This document shows, piece by piece, positions 15,698 to 25,313 of a DNA stretch of 37,656 nucleotides. A program made the translations under genes and the position numbers. Each line of letters begins with the position of its first letter. Position 1 is the first letter of the stretch. Source of the DNA: Solirubrobacterales bacterium. Its GTDB lineage: Bacteria > Actinomycetota > Thermoleophilia > Solirubrobacterales > Solirubrobacteraceae. Location: the NCBI GenBank assembly GCA_003244205.1, contig QHBW01000085.1, positions 1 to 37,656 on the forward strand, in the 5' to 3' direction. A model generated the notes under the pieces. The model saw only the letters and a program-made list of their open reading frames with translations, ran no database searches and was not told where the DNA came from.

Positions 15698-15736
15698 CAC
15701 CACCATTTCCGCTGAAGATGCGCGGGAATGATGGTG
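15698..15736. terminator. Bidirectional hairpin between convergent genes
   Basis: A 15-bp stem (15698-15712 with 15722-15736) has one C-A mismatch and one G-T pair around the 9-nt loop tgaagatgc. It lies in the 149-bp gap between the plus-strand zinc-ribbon gene and the end of the minus-strand oxidoreductase gene, where a terminator serving both is expected. No T-run is present. Confidence 0.6.
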
Positions 15737-15757
15737 TTCGGTGGCTGCAGCCCCCGC

Positions 15758-16699
15758 CTACTCGGCCACGAGCACGATCTTCCCTAGCTTGCCGCCGGCG
15801 GCGAAGTGCTCGTAGGCGTCGTGCACCCGCTCGAGCGGATACGTCGCCGCGATCGGAACGAACACCGCGCCGGCGTCGAGCAGGGGCAGCACCGAGCGCT
15901 CGACCTCGCGGGCCGCGTCGGCCTTCTCCTCCAGCGACCTCGACCGCAGGGTCGAGCCCATGATGCGGGCGCGCTTGCCCATCAGTGCCAGCAGGTTGAG
16001 CTCGCCCTTGGCGCCGGCGCCCACGCCGATGACGGCGATGCGGCCGCTGGGCGCGAGCGACTGCATGTTGGCCTCCAGGTTCGGCGCGCCCACCAGCTCG
16101 AGGATCACGTCCCAGGGCCCGTGGTCGGCGAAGCCCTCGGGCTCGATCACGACGACGCCGAGCGCCTCGACCTGCTCGCGTAGATCTGGATTTCGCACCG
16201 TGGCAGTGACGCGTGCGCCGACGCAGCGGCCGAGCTGCACGGCGGCGGTGCCCACGCCGCCGGCGCCGCCGTGGACCAGCAGTCGCTCGCCCATGCACAG
16301 ACCGGCTTGGGTGAAGAGCGCATCGTGCGCGGTGGTGAACACCTCGGGGGCACCCCCCGCCTGCGGCCACACCAAAGAAGGCGGCACGGGCAGCGCCGTG
16401 CGCTCATGCACAACGGCGAGCTCGGCCTGGCCGCCGCCAGCGACGACCGCCATCACGTTGTCGCCCTCGGCGAAGCGCTCCACGCCGGGCCCGCAGCTGA
16501 CGACCTCGCCCGCCAGCTCGAGGCCCGGGATGTCGGGCGGTGCACCAGCGGGAGCTGGATAGAGCCCGCGGCGCTGGAGCATGTCGGCGCCATTGATGCC
16601 CGCCGCGCGCACTCTCACCAGCAGCTCGCCGACGCCGGGCTGCGGATCGGGATGCTCGGCGACCATCACTTCGCCGTCGGCGATCGTGGCGGCTCGCAT
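15758..16699 (-). CDS. NADPH:quinone oxidoreductase-like MDR protein (zeta-crystallin type)
   Basis: A 313-residue medium-chain dehydrogenase/reductase. It has the GroES-like N-terminal domain (MRAATIADGEV, RAAGINGADMLQRRGLYP, DIPGLELAGEV) and the Rossmann motif HGGAGGVGTAAVQLG, followed by the usual IGVGAGAKGELNLLALMGKRARIMGS-type segments. Catalytic-zinc cysteines are absent, as expected for the quinone oxidoreductase branch (PIG3-like), which reduces quinones or enals with NADPH. ATG 16699 is chosen over GTG starts further out because TACACT lies 9 nt upstream on the minus strand. It lies downstream of the RNA methyltransferase gene in the same direction but has its own promoter box. Confidence 0.92.
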   Translation of the reverse strand: MRAATIADGEVMVAEHPDPQPGVGELLVRVRAAGINGADMLQRRGLYPAPAGAPPDIPGLELAGEVVSCGPGVERFAEGDNVMAVVAGGGQAELAVVHERTALPVPPSLVWPQAGGAPEVFTTAHDALFTQAGLCMGERLLVHGGAGGVGTAAVQLGRCVGARVTATVRNPDLREQVEALGVVVIEPEGFADHGPWDVILELVGAPNLEANMQSLAPSGRIAVIGVGAGAKGELNLLALMGKRARIMGSTLRSRSLEEKADAAREVERSVLPLLDAGAVFVPIAATYPLERVHDAYEHFAAGGKLGKIVLVAE

Positions 16700-16708
16700 G
16701 TGGCGTTG

Positions 16709-16714
16709 AGTGTA
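16709..16714 (-). promoter_or_regulatory. -10 box TACACT for the quinone oxidoreductase gene
   Basis: On the minus strand TACACT is followed by 9 nt and then ATG at 16699, matching the near-leaderless pattern of the window and fixing this start. Confidence 0.5.
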
Positions 16715-16755
16715 TGTCGCCGCCGCCAGCGCCGAAGCGCCTCGGACAGGGCGCG

Positions 16756-18051
16756 TCAGGCGACCGGGGCCGCCACAGCCCCAGCCTCGCGCTCCAGCAG
16801 CGCCACGCACTCGATGTGCGGTGTCTGGGGAAACAGATCGACGGGGCGCACCCGTCGCAGGCTCCAGCCCGCCTCGACAAGCTGCGCGGCGTTGGGCGCC
16901 AGCGTCGTCGGGTTGCAGGACACGTAGACGATCCGCTGCGGCGCCGCCTCGATGATGCGCCGCACGATCTTGGCCGACAGGCCGGCCCGCGGAGGGTCGA
17001 CCACCACCACGTCGGGGCGTCCTTCGGAAGCCACCAGCTCGCGCATCGCCAGGCGCACGTCGGCCGCGAAGAAGCGGGCGTTGTCGATCTCGTTGACGCG
17101 GGCGTTGTCGATCGCGTCCGCGACCGCCGACTCGACGATCTCGAGCCCGACCACGTGAGCCGCTCGCGGCGCGAGCGTGAGGCTGATCGTGCCGATCCCG
17201 CTGTAGAGATCAAAGACACGCTCGTGGCCGCGCAGCCCGGCGTACTCCGCGGCCGCGCCATAGAGCTGCTCCGCCATCTCGGTGTTGGTCTGAAAGAAGG
17301 CGCCTGGCGAGATCGCGAACCGCAGTCCCGCCAGCTCCTCGCTGAGCGCTCCGGAGCCCGCCAGCAGCGCCGTTTCACCGCCGTCCGTCGTCTCTCCGGC
17401 GGCGTCGGTCACCGTCAGCAGCAGGCCCTCAGCGTCGACTGCGGCCGCCAGCCCGGCGCTGTCGAGCGCCGCCGGCGCGGTGACGAGGCGAACCTGGAGC
17501 TCGCCGGTGCGCCGCCCTTCGCGCACGACGAGGTTGCGCAGCATGCCAGTGCCGGATCGCCGGTCCCAGGCCTCGAGCCCTTGCGCGCGACACCAGGCGA
17601 GCACCTGCTCGCGCGCGGCGTTGCCCCGCTCGGAGGCGAGCAGGCAATCGCTCATCGGCTCCACCCGGTCCCAGCGACCGGGAGCATGGAAGCCGCACAC
17701 CAGCGCTCCGTCGTCGCCCTTCCCGAAGGAGTACTCGAGCTTGTTGCGATAACGCCACTGCTCCACGGCCGGGACAATCGGCTCGAGCTCGAATCCATCG
17801 AGGCGCCCGATGCGTCTCAGCGCATCCTCGGTCTGCTCCGCCTTGACCTCGAGCTGGCGCTCGTAGGGGAGTACTTGCCATGGCACGCCGGGATGATCGG
17901 CCCGGGGCTCCATGCGCTCGGGGCTGGCTTCGAGCACCTCCAGCGTCCGCGCCTGGGCCCAGGCGCGTGTGCTCTTGGTGACGGTCACTCGGACGCGATC
18001 GCCGGGCACGGCCCCGGCCACGAACACGACGTAGCCATCGAGGCGCGCCAC
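16756..18051 (-). CDS. RlmD/TrmA-family RNA (uracil-5)-methyltransferase
   Basis: A 431-residue (as written) SAM-dependent enzyme that methylates C5 of a uridine in rRNA or tRNA. An N-terminal TRAM remnant (VARLDGYVVFVAGAVPGDRVRV) is followed by SPGAFFQTNTEMAEQLY, the SAM site FDLYSGIGTISLTLA, VVVDPPRAG and the catalytic YVSCNPTTLA, whose Cys attacks C6 of uracil. The Cys cluster of true RlmD (C-x5-C-x2-C) is not obvious. In-frame sequence upstream of GTG 18051 still reads as TRAM domain (ELELTVHAFAQGGAG) for about 30 codons, back to a stop, without ATG, GTG or TTG. The protein may therefore start at CTG 18138, or be N-terminally clipped. Confidence 0.88.
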   Translation of the reverse strand: MARLDGYVVFVAGAVPGDRVRVTVTKSTRAWAQARTLEVLEASPERMEPRADHPGVPWQVLPYERQLEVKAEQTEDALRRIGRLDGFELEPIVPAVEQWRYRNKLEYSFGKGDDGALVCGFHAPGRWDRVEPMSDCLLASERGNAAREQVLAWCRAQGLEAWDRRSGTGMLRNLVVREGRRTGELQVRLVTAPAALDSAGLAAAVDAEGLLLTVTDAAGETTDGGETALLAGSGALSEELAGLRFAISPGAFFQTNTEMAEQLYGAAAEYAGLRGHERVFDLYSGIGTISLTLAPRAAHVVGLEIVESAVADAIDNARVNEIDNARFFAADVRLAMRELVASEGRPDVVVVDPPRAGLSAKIVRRIIEAAPQRIVYVSCNPTTLAPNAAQLVEAGWSLRRVRPVDLFPQTPHIECVALLEREAGAVAAPVA

Positions 18052-18151
18052 GCCCGCGCCGCCCTGCGCGAAAGCGTGAACCGTGAGCTCGAGCTCGGCG
18101 CCGCGGTCGGGTCGGATGCGTGGTGCCTGCTGGCTCAGCGGCCGAGGCCCA

Positions 18152-18178
18152 GCCCCGCGGGGGCCGCCAGCGTTGGCG
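18152..18178 (-). terminator. Two adjacent hairpins after the phasin-like gene
   Basis: CGCCA/TGGCG with a 4-nt loop (18165-18178) and GCCCC/GGGGC with a 3-nt loop (18152-18164) lie in tandem just downstream of the phasin-like stop on the minus strand. The second overlaps the region where the RNA methyltransferase N-terminus would be encoded. Confidence 0.4.
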
Positions 18179-18198
18179 TCGCTGCAGCCACTAGGCCA

Positions 18199-18930
18199 CT
18201 AGGCGAGCTTGCGCTCGATCGCCGTCAGCACCGTCTTGCGGTTGGCGTTGCGCCGCTCGTGATCGCGGACCTTGCGCAGCTCGGCGGGGCTGAGATCCTC
18301 GAGTCGGTCGATGATCTGCGCGGCCGCGAGATCGTCGTAGTTGGTCACCGGGAACGACGCTCCCAATCGCGCCGCCCGGCGCGCGCGATCGACCTCGCGC
18401 AGGACGCGATCGCCGGGAACCGCGCGACGAACCGAAGCGCGCGCCTTGCGACCGGCGTTGGCAGCGCGCTTGCCCGTCTGGGCGCGACTCCCGCCGCGCG
18501 GCGACAGCATGCGCTCGAGCTCGCCCATGAAGTCCTCTGTCTGCTTGCGGCCGCGGCGCACGAGATCGGCGAGCAGCTCCTCGGCGTCGTCGCGGGTCAC
18601 GCGCCCCCGCGTGACCGCGTCGTCGAGCGCCTCCTGCATGCGATCGCGCGTCAGCAGCACGAGGTTGAGTGGATTGATCAGCTCGCGCAGAGAGGCGCTG
18701 TCGAGCGGCGCGCTGCTGGGCTTGGCCCGGGTGCTCGAGCGCGGCCGCGCGCTTGCCGAGCCCGCGGTCCCACGGCCGCCGCCCCGCCGGGTCGCCGCGC
18801 CGCCGCGCCCGCCGGAGGCTTTGCGCACGGCCGGCTTACGCGTTGCGCCCGAGCCCTTCGCACCGCCCGCCGCTCGCCGCGAGCCAGCGCTAGCGCGACT
18901 CGACTGGCGGCTCGACCTGGGCTGGGGCAT
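18199..18930 (-). CDS. Basic-tailed phasin-like / DUF8129-like protein
   Basis: A 243-residue protein in three parts. Residues 1-75 are disordered and strongly basic (Arg, Lys, Ser, Ala, Gly) like a histone H1 or HupB tail. Residues about 80-150 are helical and phasin-like (NPLNLVLLTRDRMQEALDDA, EELLADLVRRGRKQTEDFM). The C-terminal 50 residues (FPVTNYDDLAAAQIIDRLED, LSPAELRKVRDHE, KTVLTAIERKL) resemble a small actinobacterial helical domain (DUF8129-like). A role at polyhydroxyalkanoate granules or on nucleoid DNA is possible; the sequence does not decide. ATG 18930 is preceded by a good Shine-Dalgarno (aggagg) 6-7 nt upstream, preferred over longer frames. Confidence 0.7.
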   Translation of the reverse strand: MPQPRSSRQSSRASAGSRRAAGGAKGSGATRKPAVRKASGGRGGAATRRGGGRGTAGSASARPRSSTRAKPSSAPLDSASLRELINPLNLVLLTRDRMQEALDDAVTRGRVTRDDAEELLADLVRRGRKQTEDFMGELERMLSPRGGSRAQTGKRAANAGRKARASVRRAVPGDRVLREVDRARRAARLGASFPVTNYDDLAAAQIIDRLEDLSPAELRKVRDHERRNANRKTVLTAIERKLA

Positions 18931-18973
18931 GGGTGCTACCTCCTGGGATCGATGCAGAGCGCTGCGCGCGTAA

Positions 18974-19858
18974 CTATGCCACCTCTGAGGAGAGCAGCTC
19001 GAGCAGCGCCTTCTGGGCGTGGCGGCGATTCTCGGCTTGGTCCCAGATGCGCTGGCGCGGGCCATAGAGGACGTCCGCGCTGATCTCCTCTCCGGCGTGG
19101 GCCGGAAGGCAGTGCAGCGCGATCGCGCCAGGGGCTGCGCGGTCCAGCAGCGCCTCGTCGACGCGGTAGGGAGCGAGCGCGGCGCGGCGCGCGGCAGCGG
19201 TGCTCTCGTCGCCCATGCTCACCCAGACGTCTGTGTAGAGCACATCGGCTTCGGCGACAGCTGCACGCGGATCCTCGACCAGGCGAGTACCGGGGGGTGG
19301 ATCGTCGAGGCTGTAACCGGAGGGCGAGGAGACGGTGACCTCGACCCCCGCCCGGGGCGCGATCAGCGCGAGCGATCGTGCGACGTTGTTGCCATCGCCG
19401 ACATAGGCGAGGCGCAGCCCCTCGAGGCGCCCGAAGGCTTCGCGCAGGGTGAGCAGGTCGGCGAGCACCTGACAGGGGTGATGGGCGGCGGTGAGCATGT
19501 TGATCACCGGAACGGTTGCGTAGCACGCGAGCTCTTCGACGTCCGCGTGCGGACCGGTGCGGATCCCGATCGCACAGACGTGCCGGGAGCACACGATCGC
19601 CGTGTCACGCAGCGACTCGCCGCGGCTCAGCTGCAGCTCGCCAGCGCCCAACACCACGGGGTGGCCGCCGAGCTCGCCGACGCCCACCTCGAAGGAGATG
19701 CGCGTGCGCGTTGACGGTCGCTCGAAGACGAGCGCCACCGAGCGACCCGCCAGCGCACGCGACTGAAGCGGTGACGCCTTCAATTCGATGGCCCGCTCGA
19801 TCAGCGCAACGAGCTCGTCGTCTGCCAGCTCCTCACCGGTGATGAAGTGCCGCGTCAA
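18974..19858 (-). CDS. argF: Ornithine carbamoyltransferase
   Basis: A 294-residue cytoplasmic enzyme that joins carbamoyl phosphate and ornithine to make citrulline in arginine synthesis. The carbamoyl-phosphate loop is STRTR (49-53), followed by HPCQ (HHPCQVLADLLTLRE), the ornithine loop DVWVSMGDE and HCLP in ALHCLPAHAGEEI. SMG and HCLP separate it from aspartate carbamoyltransferase. It is slightly shorter than typical (about 305). The start is TTG at 19858, giving MTRHFITGEEL as in relatives. It lies 5 nt after the SnoaL-like gene at the end of the thiO-S-G string, with no other arg gene nearby, so it may be co-transcribed with thiamine genes under the TPP riboswitch. Confidence 0.95.
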   Translation of the reverse strand: MTRHFITGEELADDELVALIERAIELKASPLQSRALAGRSVALVFERPSTRTRISFEVGVGELGGHPVVLGAGELQLSRGESLRDTAIVCSRHVCAIGIRTGPHADVEELACYATVPVINMLTAAHHPCQVLADLLTLREAFGRLEGLRLAYVGDGNNVARSLALIAPRAGVEVTVSSPSGYSLDDPPPGTRLVEDPRAAVAEADVLYTDVWVSMGDESTAAARRAALAPYRVDEALLDRAAPGAIALHCLPAHAGEEISADVLYGPRQRIWDQAENRRHAQKALLELLSSEVA

Positions 19859-19863
19859 GGCGC

Positions 19864-21404
<1,541 letters not shown>

Positions 21405-21408
<4 letters not shown>

Positions 21409-22562
21409 GTCAGTGCTCCCGCCCCAACCGTCGCGAAGCGAGTCGGCGAGAACGCGGCCGCGATTCCCGCGCCCGCCTCGCCGGCGAGCTCAGCTGCGAC
21501 GAGCTCCGCCGTGACGGGACAGAGCAGGATGCCGTTGCGGTAGTGGCCGGTCGCCCACACCAGGCCCTCGAGCACGCCGGCACCCACGAAGGGGGCATTG
21601 TCGGGCGTGCCCGGACGCAGCCCCGCGGTCATCTCCTCGAGCTCGAGCTCGAGCACGCCCGGGACGGCCTCGGCGACGTCACGGATCAGCTCCCACGCGC
21701 CGCCAGCGGTCACGGTCGTGTCGAAGCCGCGGTCCTCGACCGTCGCGCCGAGCACGTAGCGACCGTCGCCACGCGCGACGAGGTAGGCGTGGTCGACGCG
21801 CACCACGCCGCGCAGCAGGCCCGGCCCCAGCGGATCGCGCAGGCGCAGGATCTGGCCCTTGACCGGGCGCACCGGCAGCTCGGCTCCGACCGGGACAAGT
21901 CCATCGACGCCCGACCAGCAGCCCGCGGCGACCACGACCTTCTCGCAGTCCAGCAGCGAGCCATCGGCCAGCTCGACGCCGCTGACGCGCTCGCCGCGCG
22001 CCAGCACCCTGGCCACGCCCGCGCGCTCGCGCAGCTGGGCGCCGGCTGCGTCAGCGGCGCGAGCGAGCGTCGCGCACAGCAGCCGCGGGTCGACCGCATG
22101 GTCGTCGGGCAGCTCGAGTGCTTGGCGGATCGTGGGCGCGAGCGCCGGCTCGCGCGCGCGCGCCTCGCTGGGACGCAGGCGCCTGACGGCCAGTCCCAGC
22201 TCGCGGCGCCGATCGGCCTCGTGCTCGAGCGCCTCGGCCTCGTCGCGATCGCGCGCGACCCGCAGCGTGCCGCAGCGCCGGTAGCCGGGGTCGATGCCAC
22301 ACGCCTCGGCAAGCTCCTCCGCGAAGCTCGGCCAGCGCGCCGCGCTCTCGAGCGCGAGCTCGAGCAGGCCGCGCTCACCGGGATCGGCCTCGCCCACCGC
22401 AGCCAGCATCCCCGCGGCGACGTGCGAAGCCCCCATCCCAACCTCGTCGCGCTCCAGCACGACCACGGACATGCCGCGCTGCGCGGCTCGCCACGCGACG
22501 GCCAGACCGATGGCGCCACCGCCGATGACGGCGACCTCGCAATGCTGGTGGGGTGAATTCAC
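21405..22562 (-). CDS. thiO: Glycine oxidase
   Basis: A 385-residue FAD-dependent oxidase that turns glycine into the imine needed by ThiG. The dinucleotide motif is VIGGGAIGLAVAWRAAQRG (about 12-30), the ERDEVGMGASHVAAGML flavin segment follows, and the C-terminal GLRPGTPDNAPFVG and ATGHYRNGILLCPVTAELV segments are typical of ThiO. It is the first gene after the TPP riboswitch. Its GTG at 22562 lies only 6 nt downstream of the GAAGGGA that ends the aptamer, so ligand binding should directly affect its translation. Confidence 0.95.
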
Positions 22563-22568
22563 GCTTGA

Positions 22569-22652
22569 TCCCTTCGCCGGTATGACCCGGATCAGGTTCT
22601 GACGGTCGGCGGCCAGAGAGCCGCCCTCTCAGCCCGTGGCTGGCGGGCTCCC
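22569..22652 (-). ncRNA. TPP riboswitch (THI element)
   Basis: Read on the minus strand, the segment contains the conserved THI-box parts in order: GGGAGCCC, GGGCTGAGAGGG, then after a variable arm GACCGTCAGAACCTGATC, CGGGTCATACCGGCG and AAGGGA. These form the TPP-sensing aptamer that shuts off thiamine genes when TPP is plentiful. The aptamer ends 6 nt before the thiO start codon, leaving no room for a terminator, so control is probably at translation initiation. Confidence 0.96.
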
Positions 22653-22660
22653 GTATACCC

Positions 22661-22666
22661 ATCGTA
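22661..22666 (-). promoter_or_regulatory. -10 box TACGAT for the riboswitch-thiO transcript
   Basis: TACGAT on the minus strand lies 8 nt before the first conserved aptamer bases, placing transcription start at about 22654, just before the riboswitch. Confidence 0.55.
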
Positions 22667-22709
22667 GACCTCGGCCGACGCGGGAGGAAGTCGTGCGACA
22701 CTGGCCGCC

Positions 22710-23393
22710 GTGACTGGCACCGGCGCCGACCGCCGCTCGCTGCTGGACCGCGCGCGCCTCTACCTCGTGTGCGACGCGCACCCCAACGGCCGCGACCTCG
22801 GCGGCTTCCTCACCGGATGCCTGGGCGCGGGGGTCGACGTGGTGCAGCTGCGCGACAAGCTCGCCGACGATCGCGCCTTGCTTGACGCGGGGAAGGTGGT
22901 CCGCAGCGTCAGCGCCACGCACAACGCCCTTTTCATTCTCAACGACCGCGTCGATCTGGTCGCTGCGCTCGAGGCCGACGGCGTCCACATCGGCCAGCAG
23001 GACATGCCGGTGGCGCGCGCGCGCGAGCTGCTCGGAGCCGACCGCCTGATCGGACTCTCGACGCATACCTCCGCGCAGGTCGACGACGCCGACGGAGTCG
23101 ACTACCTCGGCGTCGGACCGGTCTTCCAGACGCCCACCAAGGCGGGCCGGCCGGCGGTCGGCACAGCGCTCGTCCGCTACGCCACCGCCAATGCGCGCGT
23201 GCCCTTCTTCGCGATCGGCGGCATCGACCCGACGACGGTCGGCAGCGTCGTCGCTGCCGGAGCGCAGCGAGTCGCGGTCGTGCGCGCGCTCACCGAGGCA
23301 GACGATCCCGCGTCCGTCGCCCGCAGCCTGTGCGCGGCGACGAGCGCGGCGAGCGCGGGCGACCACCGGGAGGCCGGCGTTGGGGCAACGTAG
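22710..23393 (+). CDS. thiE: Thiamine-phosphate synthase
   Basis: A 227-residue TIM-barrel enzyme that couples the pyrimidine and thiazole halves to thiamine phosphate. Signatures include YLVCDAHP, VVQLRDK, FILNDRVDLVAALEADGVHIGQQD, GLSTHT, YLGVGPVFQTPTKAG and FFAIGGIDP, covering the pyrophosphate and phosphate sites. It is divergent from thiO and the riboswitch. The GTG at 22710 has GACACT 7 nt upstream, a one-base departure from the window's TANNNT box, and no riboswitch of its own is seen, so it may not follow the TPP control of the minus-strand genes. Confidence 0.95.
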   Translation: MTGTGADRRSLLDRARLYLVCDAHPNGRDLGGFLTGCLGAGVDVVQLRDKLADDRALLDAGKVVRSVSATHNALFILNDRVDLVAALEADGVHIGQQDMPVARARELLGADRLIGLSTHTSAQVDDADGVDYLGVGPVFQTPTKAGRPAVGTALVRYATANARVPFFAIGGIDPTTVGSVVAAGAQRVAVVRALTEADDPASVARSLCAATSAASAGDHREAGVGAT

Positions 23394-23910
23394 CCGCAAG
23401 CGCCGCAGATCCCGTGCCGTCGCCCCCCCGACGACCGGAACTCCGACGACCACCCCGACGACCGCACCGGCCCCGGCAACCCGCGCCCAGCGCAGCGCCG
23501 AACGCGACGCCGAGGTTCGCGCCACGCTCGAGCCCCTGGCCCCGGGAGAGCGCCCCACGCCGGTGACCGTGGCCGCGATCGTGGCGCTCGGCGTGAGCGT
23601 GCTCGTGCTGGTCGGCTATCTCACGCACACGAGCGTGGCGACGAAGCCGACGCTCTCCTCCGCGGTCATCTTGATCGCGATCCTGCTGACCGCGGCTGTG
23701 GGGCTGTGGCGCGCGCGCTACTGGGCGGTGCTCGGCTTTCAGATGCTGCTCGTGTTCCAGATCCTGATCGCCTTCCTCTCGCTGATTCGAGCGAGCAACG
23801 TGCTCGCGGTCGTGCTCGAGGTCGCGGTCATCGGTCTCGGCGGTTGGCTCTTCTACAAGCTGATCCGCTCGATGGCCCGCATCCAGATGCCGACCCGAGA
23901 GCGCCGCTGA
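23380..23910 (+). CDS. Small three-TM membrane protein
   Basis: A 176-residue protein of unknown function. It begins with a basic patch (QRSRKRRRSRAV), a Thr/Pro-rich linker and a charged helix (RAQRSAERDAEVRATLEPL). Hydrophobic helices follow at about 67-87, 95-112, 118-135 and possibly 139-158, with a basic C-terminal end. The start is TTG 23380, supported by a GGAGG (23369-23373) 6 nt upstream; it overlaps the 3' end of thiE by 14 nt, so translation is probably coupled. No known domain is seen. Confidence 0.7.
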   Translation: MGQRSRKRRRSRAVAPPTTGTPTTTPTTAPAPATRAQRSAERDAEVRATLEPLAPGERPTPVTVAAIVALGVSVLVLVGYLTHTSVATKPTLSSAVILIAILLTAAVGLWRARYWAVLGFQMLLVFQILIAFLSLIRASNVLAVVLEVAVIGLGGWLFYKLIRSMARIQMPTRERR

Positions 23911-23916
23911 TCGTCG

Positions 23917-23924
23917 TATAGGCT
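23917..23924 (+). promoter_or_regulatory. -10 box TATAGGCT upstream of lpd
   Basis: Overlapping TATAGG and TAGGCT hexamers end 11 and 9 nt before the ATG at 23934, giving a leader of a few bases at most. Confidence 0.5.
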
Positions 23925-23933
23925 CAGGCCGCG

Positions 23934-25307
23934 ATGGCCGACTCCGCGTTTGACTGCATCGTCATCGGCTCCGGACCCGGCGGTTACGTAACCGCGATCC
24001 GCGCCGCCCAGCTGGGAATGGCGGCCGCGGTGATCGAGCGCGAGGAGGTAGTCGGGGGCCGCTGTCTCAACAACGCCTGTATCCCCGCCAAAGCGGTGCT
24101 GCGCTCGGCCGACGTGCTCTCGGAGATCGATCATGCACAAGACTTCGGCATCACGGTGCCGGAGCGCAGCGTCGACTTCCCAGCAGTCGCCGCTCGCCGC
24201 TCGAAGGTGATCGAGACCCTCACGGGCGGCGTCGCCGGCCTCTTCAAAAAGCACAAGGTCAAGGTCACCCACGGCGCGGCCGCGCTCACCGCCGACGGCA
24301 AGGTCGCCGTCAACGACGAGCAGCTCGAGGCGCCCACGATCGTGCTGGCGACCGGCTCGGTTGCGCTTCCGATCCCCGGCACCGAGTTCGGCGAGCGCGT
24401 GCTCGACACCGCGGGCGCGTGGCTGCTCGGTGCCCTGCCCGAGAGCATCGCCGTCGTCGGGGCGGGAGCGTCGGGGACCGAGATCGCCTCCGCCTATGCC
24501 CGGCTGGGCAGCCGGGTGCTGCTCTTCGACGCGCTCGACCGGGTGCTGCCCACCGAGGACGCCGACATCTCGCGGATCGCCGCGCGCGGCTTCAAGCAGC
24601 AGCAGATCGAGACCCACACGGGCACCCTCGTGACGAACGTGAAGCCCAGCGCCAACGACGTCAGCTTCGCCCACGGTGACCAAGAGGAGACGGTCGCCTA
24701 CCTCGCGATCGCCGCTGGGCGCGGCCCCGACATCGAGGGTCTCGGCCTCAAAGAAGCCGGCATCGAGCTCGACGAGCAGGGACTGATCGCCGTCGATGGG
24801 GCGCAAAAGACCTCGCGCGACGGCGTCTATGCGATCGGTGACCTCGTCCACGGCCCGGCGCTCGCCCACAAGGCCTCCGACGAAGGGATCATCGCCGTCG
24901 AGGACGCCGCCGGCATGGAGACCCACGGACTCGCCTACGAGGACATCCCGCGCGCCACCTTCTGCCAGCCCAACGTCGGCTCCTTCGGTCTCACCGAGGA
25001 GCAGGCCAAGGCCGCGGGCCACGATGTCGTCGTCGGCAAGGTGCCTTACGGGGCCGTCGGCGCGGGCACGGTGTACGGCGACCGCAACGGGATGATCAAG
25101 CTCGTCGGCGAGACCAAGTACGGCGAGCTGCTGGGCGGGCACATCGTCGGCACCCGCGCCGTCGAGCTCGTCGCCGAGCTGGTGACTGCGCGCGCGCTGG
25201 AGGGCGGATTCGCCGAGGTCGCCCGCATCGTCCACGGCCACCCCACGCTCTCGGAAGCGGTGATGGAAGCGGCCCGCGCCACCGATGGCTGGCTGATCCA
25301 CGGCTGA
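23934..25307 (+). CDS. lpdA: Dihydrolipoamide dehydrogenase (E3)
   Basis: A 457-residue FAD enzyme that reoxidises the dihydrolipoyl groups of E2 with NAD+. The FAD motif is VIGSGPGGYVTAIRAAQLG (9-27), the redox disulfide C44-LNNA-C49 sits in GGRCLNNACIPAKAVL (relatives have TCLNVGC), the NAD motif is VVGAGASGTEIASAYARLG, and the C-terminal HGHPTLSEAVMEAA carries the His-Glu active-site pair. It starts the pyruvate dehydrogenase gene run (E1alpha, E1beta and E2 follow within 5 kb), so it is very likely the E3 of that complex. Confidence 0.96.
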   Translation: MADSAFDCIVIGSGPGGYVTAIRAAQLGMAAAVIEREEVVGGRCLNNACIPAKAVLRSADVLSEIDHAQDFGITVPERSVDFPAVAARRSKVIETLTGGVAGLFKKHKVKVTHGAAALTADGKVAVNDEQLEAPTIVLATGSVALPIPGTEFGERVLDTAGAWLLGALPESIAVVGAGASGTEIASAYARLGSRVLLFDALDRVLPTEDADISRIAARGFKQQQIETHTGTLVTNVKPSANDVSFAHGDQEETVAYLAIAAGRGPDIEGLGLKEAGIELDEQGLIAVDGAQKTSRDGVYAIGDLVHGPALAHKASDEGIIAVEDAAGMETHGLAYEDIPRATFCQPNVGSFGLTEEQAKAAGHDVVVGKVPYGAVGAGTVYGDRNGMIKLVGETKYGELLGGHIVGTRAVELVAELVTARALEGGFAEVARIVHGHPTLSEAVMEAARATDGWLIHG

Positions 25308-25313
25308 GCGCGC

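Noticed and set aside
16714-19083. 789-codon plus-strand frame
   Set aside because: It is antisense to the RNA methyltransferase and the phasin-like genes, both of which have clear motifs. No motif is seen in the plus frame.
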